From assembly GCA_948896875.1 (NCBI GenBank), contig CAQUWW010000153.1:1-6975 (forward strand): a stretch of 6,975 bases of DNA. Reading direction: 5' to 3'. The DNA comes from an uncultured Acetatifactor sp. (GTDB lineage Bacteria > Bacillota > Clostridia > Lachnospirales > Lachnospiraceae). Both the position numbers and the translations under genes were made by a program. The notes below the pieces were generated by a model. The model was not told the origin of the DNA, ran no database searches, and worked only from the letters and a program-made list of their open reading frames with translations. Of this stretch, positions 1 through 5,975 are shown in pieces. Position 1 is the first letter of the stretch, and each line of letters starts with the position of its first letter.

Positions 1-2774
1 GCGAATTCCTCCAGCATTTCCTCTGTGGTGTGCAGAAACAGCGGCGCCTGATCATCTGCGTCCTCAAATCCTCTTCCCGCCATGATGATGCGGCGATAAA
101 CTTCATCCTCCGGGTCCAGAAAATGAACGTCACAGGTCCCCACCACAGGTTTATGAAACTGCTCTCCCAGTTTCACGATACGACGGTTCACATTCTGAAT
201 ATCTTCCATGGACTGAATGCTTCTGATCCTGTCGGAGGCAATCATAAATTTGTTGTTCCCAAGAGGCTGAATCTCCAGATAGTCATAAAAGTTCACAATC
301 CTTGCTATCTGCATCTCGCTCTGTTCGTCCAGAAGGGCACGGTACAGCTCTCCCGCCTCGCAGGCGCTGCCAAGAATCAGACCATCCCGGTATTTCATCA
401 CAAGGCTCTTCGGAATTCTGGGATGTCTGTTGTTATAATAAGTCAGGTGAGATTCTGTCACCAGCCTGTACAGATTAATCCGTCCCAGATCATTTTTTGC
501 CAGAATAATAGCATGGTAAGTAGGGAGCTTTTTCACCAGCTCCACACTGGCGGCCCCCAGCTCGTTTAACTGCGCCAGCGTTGCAATCTTTCTGTCCTTC
601 AACATCTGAACCAGTTTCAGAAAAATCCAGGCGGTACATTCCGCATCGTCCACCGCGCGATGATGATTTTCCAGAGAGATATTCAGTGTCTTGGCCACAG
701 CATCCAGGGTATGCTTCGCCTGGTCGGGCAGAAGCACTCTGGCAATGCCTACCGTATCCACATAAGTACAGGGCGCCTCCGGATTATAAACTTCATCCTT
801 TATATTCCCCGTTTTCCCGATAAGCCCGGAAAGGGAAAGTCCCAGCCGCCTGGCATTCTCCATGATAAAGCTCATATCAAATCCTGCGTTATGAGCCACC
901 GGTATGCATCCCTGACAAAACTGCAAAAATTCCGGCAATACCGCTTCTATCAGAGGGGCCTCCGCCACCATATCATCCCGGATACTTGTGAGCTTCTCTA
1001 TCTCAAAGGGAATAGGAACCTGGGGATTGACAAAAGTGGAAAATCGGTCAATCACATTGCCGCCGCTCACCTTTACCGCACCGATTTCTATAATGCGGTT
1101 ATTGACAGGAGAAAAGCCCGTGGTTTCGATGTCAAATACCACGAAATCCTCCTCCAGGGTCTGTCCCCGGTCTCCGGTGACAATTTCCTTCAGATCATCC
1201 ACCAGATAGGCTTCCACACCGTAAATCACTTTAAAAAAATTCTGCCTGTCCGGGGTCTCCCCCGCCTCCTTGCACCTGTTCTTTTCCGCTTTCCACAAAT
1301 CCTGCCACACATGAAAAGCATCGGTAAATCCCTGCACCACACCGTGATCCGTGATGGCTATTGCGGAATGACCCCATTTGAAGGCTCGCTTTACAATGTC
1401 CTTCGCCTCGGACACTCCGTCAAAATCGCTCATCTTCGTATGACAGTGCAGTTCCACCCGCTTCTGTAAAGCCGTGTCCAGCCGAGTGGTAGTAAAATTC
1501 TCGATCTTTTTGATCCCGGTCAGGGAGCCTATGGTCAGCTCATGATCGAATTTATCCAGGGTAGCCACACCCTTAATTTTCACAAAAGTACCCGGCTTCA
1601 GGCTGCCCATAAGCTCTTTCACGAATTCATTCTTGGCAAAAAGCTTTACAGTCATGGTATCTGTAAAATCTGTCACATCAAACATGACAATGGTCCGCTC
1701 GTTTCTAATCTGACGGCTGTCCGTCTTCAGCACCTTGCCGCGGATAGTCACTTCGCCCATCTCACCGATAATATCCTCGATGGGCATGGCTTCCTCCTCA
1801 AAGTCCCTGCCAAAAATCACATCCGGATTGTCTGACTGCTTCAGAGTCCGTCCGTAATCTCCGTTTCTGCGGAACTCTCCACGCCTGAATTCTCCTTTTC
1901 TCTGTCCGGTTCCTGCCCGGCCCAGAGCAGCCTCGTCCGCCCTGTTTGTCATGCCGCCGCTCTTTGGGGCACTCCCCGCTGTCCGGGACATGCCACTTCC
2001 AGGCTGAGAGTTCTGCGTTCCTCCTTCTGCCGCCATTCTCCGTTCTGCACCGGCATTTCGCCCGGCAGCACTGTTTCCTGCCTTATCATTTCCTGATTGC
2101 CCATCTGCGTTCCCCCAACTACCATCTGTACCTGTGGAAATACCCTGCGTCGATGCTCCTCCCTCCCCGAAAGCTCCGGTTCCGGACTTTCTATGGCGAC
2201 AGATTTCATTGAGCCGCATCTGAATCTTCAATTCATTTTCCTGCGCAAATCTGCCTGGGCTTCCCTCTCTGTAATCCACCGCTATCCGGGCATTCAGTCC
2301 GCATCGTTCCACCAATATTTTTTCCAGGACACGAACCAGATCCTCTTCCTTTGTTCTATTCAGTACGGTATCTTCTATGGTAAGCCTGATTTCCCCCGCT
2401 TCCGGATAGGCAATCTGCGCCGTGCGAAAAGCATTATACTCTATATGAGAATACTCCAGCAATTCCGACAATATACTTTCCTTATAAATCTCCATAAGAT
2501 TTTCCGGCGTATATTGAGAAGAAAGCTCAAACCGTTCAAATATTCGGACCGTCATTGCCGCCCGGGGAAACAATTGTCCCTTGATCTCCTTTTCTGCCGC
2601 ACGAATATCTTCTTTCAAAATCAGTCTGGTACTGTATAAATAGACCGACATTCTGTCCTTCTGCTTTGTGGCGGATACTCTCTCCACTTTCGTCTGTTCC
2701 AGCTTATCATGGAGGCTTCCCTTAATCTCCAATGTGGGAAACACCTCAAAAAAAGGTTTCGATTTCGTCATCAT
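1..2774 (-). CDS. polC: DNA polymerase III PolC-type alpha subunit, N-terminal 924 codons (cut by window edge)
   Basis: This is the replicative DNA polymerase of low-GC Gram-positives, which combines DNA synthesis with 3'-5' proofreading in one chain. I translated the minus strand from the ATG at 2774-2772; the frame stays open to the window edge. Domains in order: an N-terminal domain (about residues 1-195, beginning MMTKSKPFFEVFPTLEIKG), a low-complexity linker (about 197-312), an OB fold (about 320-425), and a PHP domain starting at VELHCHTK (HCH at 443-445, TDHG at 475-478). The PHP domain is interrupted by a DEDD exonuclease with ExoI motif FDIETTG (547-553, D548 and E550) and ExoIII motif HRAVDD (705-710), then resumes (CDVHFL, H884). 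The order matches PolC, not DnaE, which lacks the exonuclease. The palm, fingers and C-terminal regions, about a third of a usual PolC, lie outside the window. The start overlaps the ispG stop (ATGA), suggesting translational coupling; a second ATG follows immediately and could be used instead. Recognition is very secure. Confidence 0.97.
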   Translation of the reverse strand, partial: MMTKSKPFFEVFPTLEIKGSLHDKLEQTKVERVSATKQKDRMSVYLYSTRLILKEDIRAAEKEIKGQLFPRAAMTVRIFERFELSSQYTPENLMEIYKESILSELLEYSHIEYNAFRTAQIAYPEAGEIRLTIEDTVLNRTKEEDLVRVLEKILVERCGLNARIAVDYREGSPGRFAQENELKIQMRLNEICRHRKSGTGAFGEGGASTQGISTGTDGSWGNADGQSGNDKAGNSAAGRNAGAERRMAAEGGTQNSQPGSGMSRTAGSAPKSGGMTNRADEAALGRAGTGQRKGEFRRGEFRRNGDYGRTLKQSDNPDVIFGRDFEEEAMPIEDIIGEMGEVTIRGKVLKTDSRQIRNERTIVMFDVTDFTDTMTVKLFAKNEFVKELMGSLKPGTFVKIKGVATLDKFDHELTIGSLTGIKKIENFTTTRLDTALQKRVELHCHTKMSDFDGVSEAKDIVKRAFKWGHSAIAITDHGVVQGFTDAFHVWQDLWKAEKNRCKEAGETPDRQNFFKVIYGVEAYLVDDLKEIVTGDRGQTLEEDFVVFDIETTGFSPVNNRIIEIGAVKVSGGNVIDRFSTFVNPQVPIPFEIEKLTSIRDDMVAEAPLIEAVLPEFLQFCQGCIPVAHNAGFDMSFIMENARRLGLSLSGLIGKTGNIKDEVYNPEAPCTYVDTVGIARVLLPDQAKHTLDAVAKTLNISLENHHRAVDDAECTAWIFLKLVQMLKDRKIATLAQLNELGAASVELVKKLPTYHAIILAKNDLGRINLYRLVTESHLTYYNNRHPRIPKSLVMKYRDGLILGSACEAGELYRALLDEQSEMQIARIVNFYDYLEIQPLGNNKFMIASDRIRSIQSMEDIQNVNRRIVKLGEQFHKPVVGTCDVHFLDPEDEVYRRIIMAGRGFEDADDQAPLFLHTTEEMLEEF
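1839..2186 (-). other. Low-complexity Gly/Ala/Ser/Asn-rich linker within PolC
   Basis: Codons for about residues 197-312 of PolC encode a hydrophilic stretch dominated by Gly, Ala, Ser, Thr, Asn and Arg (for example GNSAAGRNAGAERR). It ends in a small tandem repeat, GEFRRGEFRR. It separates the N-terminal domain from the OB fold and has no recognisable fold, so it is probably a disordered tether. PolC homologues generally have a much shorter connection here; this is family knowledge recalled, not measured. The reading frame is intact through it, and both flanking domains look normal. Confidence 0.8.
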
Positions 2775-3823
2775 GTCCAGTGATCCAGCTCTTCCTTCAA
2801 CGCGCTCAACAGTTGCTCCTCCGGCACCTTGCGGAGAATCTCTCCTTTTTTGAACAACAGCCCCTCTCCCTGACCGCCGGCCACACCCAGATCTGCTTCC
2901 CTGGCTTCTCCGGGGCCGTTCACCGCACAGCCCATGACGGCCACCTTCAGCTCGAGAGGATAGTCCTCCACAAGCTTCTCCACTTTGGACGCCAGACCGA
3001 TCAAATCAATCCTGGTCCTCCCACAGGTAGGACAGGATACCACTTCGATTCCACCCTTACGCAATCCCAGCGTCCGCAAAATCAGCTTCGCAGATTTAAT
3101 TTCCTCGATCGGGTCTCCGGTCAGTGACACACGTATGGTATCACCAATGCCCTGGTTTAAGATCAATCCAAGACCGATCGCAGATTTGATATTGCCGCTG
3201 CGCACCGTACCCGCTTCCGTAATTCCCACATGAAGCGGATACCGGGTCCTGGCGGCCAGTAATTCATGGGCCTTCACGCACATCAGCACATCGGAAGACT
3301 TGATGCTGATGACCAGATTGTCGAAGTCCATCTTCTCCACCAAATGCACCTTATCCAGAGCACTTTCCACGATTCCCTCAGCCGTCACACCACCGTATTT
3401 TTCTATCAGATGCTTCTCCAGAGAGCCGCTGTTAACCCCGATTCGGATGGGAATCTCTCTTTCCCTGGCCACATCTATCACAGCCTTCACCTTCTCCTCG
3501 CTTCCGATATTGCCGGGATTGATTCGAATCTTGTCCGCACCGTTCTCCATTGCGGCAATGGCCATCTTATAATCAAAATGAATATCCGCCACCAGCGGAA
3601 TATGAATCTGTTTTTTGATCTCTCCAATAGCCCGGGCCGCTTCCATATCCGGCACCGTACAGCGGATGATCTCGCACCCTGCCCGCTCCAGCTCCAGGAT
3701 CTGAGCCACCGTAGCCCGGACATCCTGGGTCTTCGTATTCGTCATGGACTGTATCAGAATCGGATTCCCTGCGCCGATTTTCCTTGCTCCGATCTGCACT
3801 TCCTTCGTATTGTCTCTATGCAT
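2771..3823 (-). CDS. ispG: 4-hydroxy-3-methylbut-2-en-1-yl diphosphate synthase (IspG/GcpE)
   Basis: This cytoplasmic iron-sulfur enzyme of the MEP isoprenoid pathway reductively opens 2-C-methyl-D-erythritol 2,4-cyclodiphosphate to HMBPP, the substrate of IspH, using reduced ferredoxin or flavodoxin. The 350-residue protein has the expected length of the short bacterial form. The N-terminal TIM-barrel part carries IQSMTNTKTQDV (24-35), LVADIHFDYK (77-86) and KIRINPGNIG (98-107). The C-terminal part carries the cluster ligands: SCPTCGRT (C264, C267) and MGCAVNGPGEA (C299, with E306, the conserved Glu that completes the four-ligand set in this family). All expected key residues are present. 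The start is supported by GGAGGG ending 5 bases before the ATG. The stop codon overlaps the polC ATG as ATGA. The ispG-polC pairing is common in Clostridia, usually behind dxr and rseP; here an antiporter gene lies upstream instead. Confidence 0.97.
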   Translation of the reverse strand: MHRDNTKEVQIGARKIGAGNPILIQSMTNTKTQDVRATVAQILELERAGCEIIRCTVPDMEAARAIGEIKKQIHIPLVADIHFDYKMAIAAMENGADKIRINPGNIGSEEKVKAVIDVAREREIPIRIGVNSGSLEKHLIEKYGGVTAEGIVESALDKVHLVEKMDFDNLVISIKSSDVLMCVKAHELLAARTRYPLHVGITEAGTVRSGNIKSAIGLGLILNQGIGDTIRVSLTGDPIEEIKSAKLILRTLGLRKGGIEVVSCPTCGRTRIDLIGLASKVEKLVEDYPLELKVAVMGCAVNGPGEAREADLGVAGGQGEGLLFKKGEILRKVPEEQLLSALKEELDHWT

Positions 3824-3828
3824 ACCTT

Positions 3829-3834
3829 CCCTCC
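3829..3834 (-). promoter_or_regulatory. Ribosome binding site of ispG
   Basis: On the minus strand GGAGGG is followed by 5 bases and then the ATG at 3823-3821. This is a near-consensus Shine-Dalgarno sequence at good spacing. It fixes the start of IspG at MHRDNTKEV, which matches the usual N-terminus of the family. Confidence 0.85.
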
Positions 3835-3846
3835 ATACTCTTCTTC

Positions 3847-3860
3847 AGGCGGATCCGCCT
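3847..3860. repeat. Perfect 14-bp palindrome in the antiporter-ispG spacer
   Basis: AGGCGGATCCGCCT equals its own reverse complement. In RNA it could form a 5-bp GC-rich stem with a GATC loop, about 12 bases before the ispG Shine-Dalgarno. On the minus strand it is followed by GAAGAAG, not a T-run, so it does not read as an intrinsic terminator for the antiporter gene. The rest of the 80-base spacer (3824-3903) shows no convincing promoter. It may be a small mRNA structure affecting processing or ispG translation, a protein site, or chance. Confidence 0.4.
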
Positions 3861-3903
3861 TTCAAATCTTTTCTACAACCAGAACCTGAATATGCGCCGT
3901 TTT

Positions 3904-5397
3904 TTATCGTTCCTTCCGCCGCTGTAAAAACAAAATGACACCGAGCACACCAAGAAGCAGCAGAATGGATATCGCTACGGTAATCCATGGATTCCGGGTA
4001 AATCCGGCCACCAGGTAACCGGCGAAGCAAACCACCGCCACAAGCGAAGCATAGGGCAGCTGCGTTTCCACATGCCGGAGATGTTCACACTGGGCGCCGG
4101 TGGACGCCAGAATTGTGGTGTCGGAAATAGGGGAGCAATGATCTCCGTACACGGAGCCTGCCAGAGTAGCCCCCAAAGCGGGAATCAGAACCGCCGCGCC
4201 TGCCTCTCCCACGCAGAGCATGGATACAATGGGCAACAGAATGCCAAAGGTTCCCCAGGCCGTTCCCATGGAAAAGGATAAAAAGGCGGCCACAGCAAAT
4301 ACAATGGCCGGTAAAATGCTGAAAGGCAAATGAATGGCCGATACAAAGCTACCCACAAAATATCCTGTTCCAATCATCTCCCGACACACACCGCCCAGCG
4401 CCCAGGCCAGAATCAGAATTGTCAGTGCCGGGATCATAGTCTTAATTCCATCTATGACACCGGTCATAAATTCCCGCAGAGTCATAATCTTCCTGGGAAC
4501 ATACATGACAATTGCCACAAGCAGAGCCGCAAAGGTCCCAAGAGTCAGTCCGGCAGTGGGATTCTCTCCGATGGCTTCCGAAAAGGATCTCCCCTCAAAA
4601 AAGCCTCCCACATAGGCCATTCCCAGAATGGCACAGACAATCAATGTGGCCACCGGCACAATCAGATCCGGTACAGCCCCCTTTTTTACCGCCTCTTTTT
4701 CCTGTCCGCCGATTTCCTTTCCGCCTCTCTCCCCTTCGGCCTTTTTCATCGGGCCAAAATCAAACTCTCCAACACTCAGGAAGAATACCATTACAATGGT
4801 CAGAATCGCATAAAGATTATAGGGAATGGTCTGAACAAATGCGTTCAGTCCCCCCGCCTCCTCCACTTCAGAAGCCACGGCCACAGCCCAGCTGGATATG
4901 GGGGCAATAATACACACCGGCGCCGCCGTGGCATCCAGAAGGTAAGCAAGCTTTTCCCTGGAAATCTTACATTTATCCGTAATGGGACGCATCACCGTCC
5001 CCACCGTCAGACAGTTAAAGCCATCATCCACAAAAATCAAAAGTCCCAGAAACGCCGTGGCCAGCTTTGCACTGACCTTTGTTTTGATCCTTTTTCCCGC
5101 CCACTGCCCATAGGCATTGGAACCGCCTGACCGGGTCACCACCACCACGAGGGACCCCAGCAGGACCAGGAAGATAATCATATACCCGTTTTCCCCTATT
5201 TTAGCCGCCATCATATCAAATACATAAGTGACCGCCTGCAGTAGATTTCCTCCCGTGCAAAAGCAGTAGATACACATCCCTGAGAAAATTCCCAGGAAGA
5301 GCGAGGAATAAACTTCTTTTGTCAATAACGCCAGTGTAATCGCAATCAAAGGCGGCAGAATGGACAGCCAGCCTGCTTCTATCATTTCCAGACCCAT
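3904..5397 (-). CDS. Na+/H+ antiporter, NhaC family
   Basis: This is a 497-residue inner-membrane secondary transporter, probably exchanging Na+ for H+; some relatives exchange organic acids or amino acids, so the substrate is not fixed by sequence. Hydrophobic segments lie at about residues 10-25, 27-48, 73-88, 108-124, 150-176, 192-211, 242-265, 283-299, 320-338, 360-377, 382-412, 450-466 and 471-491. A charged loop at about 214-241, rich in Lys, Glu and Gly, links the two halves and is probably cytoplasmic. Family-type motifs include FVDDGFNCLTVGTVMRP (122-138, D124/D125) in the first half, and GTAWGTFG (378-385) and YGDHCSPISDTTILASTGAQ (417-436) in the second. No signal peptide is needed. 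The start M1 (MGLEMIEAGW) is supported by an AAGGAGAG ribosome binding site; M5 is an alternative. A promoter lies about 35 bases upstream. The gene is divergent from the arsR-type gene and reads towards ispG with 80 bases between. Confidence 0.9.
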   Translation of the reverse strand: MGLEMIEAGWLSILPPLIAITLALLTKEVYSSLFLGIFSGMCIYCFCTGGNLLQAVTYVFDMMAAKIGENGYMIIFLVLLGSLVVVVTRSGGSNAYGQWAGKRIKTKVSAKLATAFLGLLIFVDDGFNCLTVGTVMRPITDKCKISREKLAYLLDATAAPVCIIAPISSWAVAVASEVEEAGGLNAFVQTIPYNLYAILTIVMVFFLSVGEFDFGPMKKAEGERGGKEIGGQEKEAVKKGAVPDLIVPVATLIVCAILGMAYVGGFFEGRSFSEAIGENPTAGLTLGTFAALLVAIVMYVPRKIMTLREFMTGVIDGIKTMIPALTILILAWALGGVCREMIGTGYFVGSFVSAIHLPFSILPAIVFAVAAFLSFSMGTAWGTFGILLPIVSMLCVGEAGAAVLIPALGATLAGSVYGDHCSPISDTTILASTGAQCEHLRHVETQLPYASLVAVVCFAGYLVAGFTRNPWITVAISILLLLGVLGVILFLQRRKER

Positions 5398-5404
5398 ATG
5401 TAAT

Positions 5405-5412
5405 CTCTCCTT
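5405..5412 (-). promoter_or_regulatory. Ribosome binding site of the antiporter gene
   Basis: The minus strand reads AAGGAGAG; the GGAG core ends 9 bases before the ATG at 5397-5395. This favours the first Met over the in-frame Met four codons later. Confidence 0.75.
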
Positions 5413-5432
5413 CTCCTATTCATGTAATGCCT

Positions 5433-5460
5433 ATTTTACCATATTTTGCTCCGGATTCAA
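5433..5460 (-). promoter_or_regulatory. Sigma-A-type promoter for the antiporter gene
   Basis: On the minus strand a -35 box TTGAAT (5460-5455) is separated by 16 bases from a -10 box TAAAAT (5438-5433). Four of six and five of six bases match the housekeeping consensus. Transcription would begin near 5426, giving a leader of about 30 bases that contains the ribosome binding site. Since no terminator is visible downstream, this promoter may also serve ispG and polC. Confidence 0.6.
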
Positions 5461-5505
5461 TCTTTTTTGAGAAAATAGAACGCAAATATAAATTCGCTAT
5501 CACTT

Positions 5506-5533
5506 ATTTAATTTAGTACTTGCTAATTTAAAT
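5506..5533. promoter_or_regulatory. 28-bp inverted repeat, candidate operator of the ArsR-family regulator
   Basis: The left arm ATTTAATTTAG (5506-5516) and right arm CTAATTTAAAT (5523-5533) are inverted copies matching at 10 of 11 positions around a 6-base centre. The right half covers the -35 box of the plus-strand promoter and the beginning of its spacer. A dyad of this size over a promoter, directly before an ArsR-type gene, is the expected layout for autorepression by a dimeric winged-helix repressor. AT-richness makes dyads easier to find by chance, but a match this long is still notable. Binding by this regulator is inferred. Confidence 0.55.
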
Positions 5534-5547
5534 GAATATAGTATAAT
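5520..5547 (+). promoter_or_regulatory. Sigma-A-type promoter for the arsR-ABC operon
   Basis: A perfect -10 box TATAAT (5542-5547) lies 16 bases after TTGCTA (5520-5525), which matches the -35 consensus at four of six positions. Transcription would begin near 5554, about 58 bases before the GTG start. The -35 box lies inside the 28-bp inverted repeat. Confidence 0.65.
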
Positions 5548-5570
5548 AAAAACGGCCGAATGGTATTCAT
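5532..5570. repeat. Spaced inverted repeat ATGAATA / TATTCAT around the -10 region
   Basis: ATGAATA (5532-5538) and its exact reverse complement TATTCAT (5564-5570) are 25 bases apart and flank the -10 box and the predicted transcription start. They could be half-sites of a second regulator-binding element, or chance in AT-rich DNA. The left copy partly overlaps the end of the larger dyad. Confidence 0.25.
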
Positions 5571-5597
5571 GTTGCAGAATGAAAGATTCAAGAATGG

Positions 5598-5603
5598 AAA
5601 GGA
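5598..5603 (+). promoter_or_regulatory. Ribosome binding site supporting the GTG start of the regulator
   Basis: AAAGGA is followed by 8 bases and then GTG at 5612-5614. No in-frame ATG gives a full N-terminus, and the GTG places the typical ArsR opening (NDKILKALGEPTR) right at the start, so GTG is the likely start codon. Confidence 0.65.
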
Positions 5604-5611
5604 AATAGAGT

Positions 5612-5971
5612 GTGAACGACAAGATTCTGAAAGCTCTGGGAGAACCCACCCGCTATCTTCTTCTACAGCTCATGTCTGATCGAAGTTATTGTGTACGTGC
5701 GCTGGCGAGAAGAAGCGGTCTGTCTGAATCAGCAGTTTCCCAGCATCTGAAAATCCTGCGGGAAGCAGATCTGGTGTATGGTGTCAAAAAAGGGTATTAT
5801 ACCCATTATTGTCTGGATAAAGCCGTTCTGGATCAGGTCATATCCCAGTTGGTACAGATCCGGGATGCCCGGCGTAAGCCATGCGACGGACCGTTTTACG
5901 GTTGTCCGGAGTCGGAATACCTCCGCTGCAAATCCTACGTGCCGCCGGAAATGAGAGGAAAGGAAGAATAG
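5612..5971 (+). CDS. ArsR-family winged-helix transcriptional regulator with cysteine-rich C-terminal tail
   Basis: This 119-residue protein is probably a dimeric DNA-binding repressor. An N-terminal helix (ILKALGEPTRYLLLQLM, 5-21) leads into the helix-turn-helix (CVRALARRSGLSESAVSQHL, 27-46), with SESAVSQHLKILREA as recognition helix, then a wing at GVKKGYYTHYCLD (57-69) and a dimerising helix (70-88). Length and order fit the ArsR/SmtB fold. The classical arsenic motif ELCVCDL is not intact: the matching stretch is YCVRAL, with one Cys (C27). Five Cys occur in all (C27, C67, C91, C98, C106), three of them in the short tail CDGPFYGCPESEYLRC, a possible metal or redox site. The gene starts with GTG and ends 4 bases before the ABC exporter gene, so it probably controls that gene and itself through the upstream inverted repeat. 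The inducer cannot be read from the sequence. Confidence 0.88.
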   Translation: MNDKILKALGEPTRYLLLQLMSDRSYCVRALARRSGLSESAVSQHLKILREADLVYGVKKGYYTHYCLDKAVLDQVISQLVQIRDARRKPCDGPFYGCPESEYLRCKSYVPPEMRGKEE

Positions 5972-5975
5972 ACAT

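Noticed and set aside
660..1469. Long plus-strand open frame (269 codons) opposite polC
   Set aside because: It lies antisense to the PHP/exonuclease region of PolC, which is unmistakable on the minus strand. Its protein has no recognisable family character and no convincing ribosome binding site.
1949..2209. Minus-strand 86-codon frame overlapping the PolC linker in another phase
   Set aside because: It is an out-of-frame reading of the low-complexity linker; PolC remains open through the whole region, so no frameshift or nested gene is needed.
2748..2754. Run of seven A (seven T in the coding strand) near codons 7-10 of polC as a programmed frameshift site
   Set aside because: The zero frame continues into a normal PolC N-terminal domain and no family precedent is known to me; a plain Pro-Phe-Phe reading explains it.
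3847..3873. Intrinsic terminator formed by the palindrome and the T-rich stretch on the plus strand
   Set aside because: The stem is only 5 bp, the T-tract is interrupted (TTTCAAATCTTTTC), and no plus-strand gene ends here.
4330..5130. Long plus-strand open frame (266 codons) opposite the antiporter gene
   Set aside because: It mirrors the codon pattern of a well-supported membrane protein gene on the other strand; the translation is rich in His, Asn, Gln and Ser with no domain character.
5467..5492. TTGAGA ... TATAAA as an additional plus-strand promoter
   Set aside because: The spacer is only 14 bases, too short for a sigma-A promoter, and a better promoter lies downstream.
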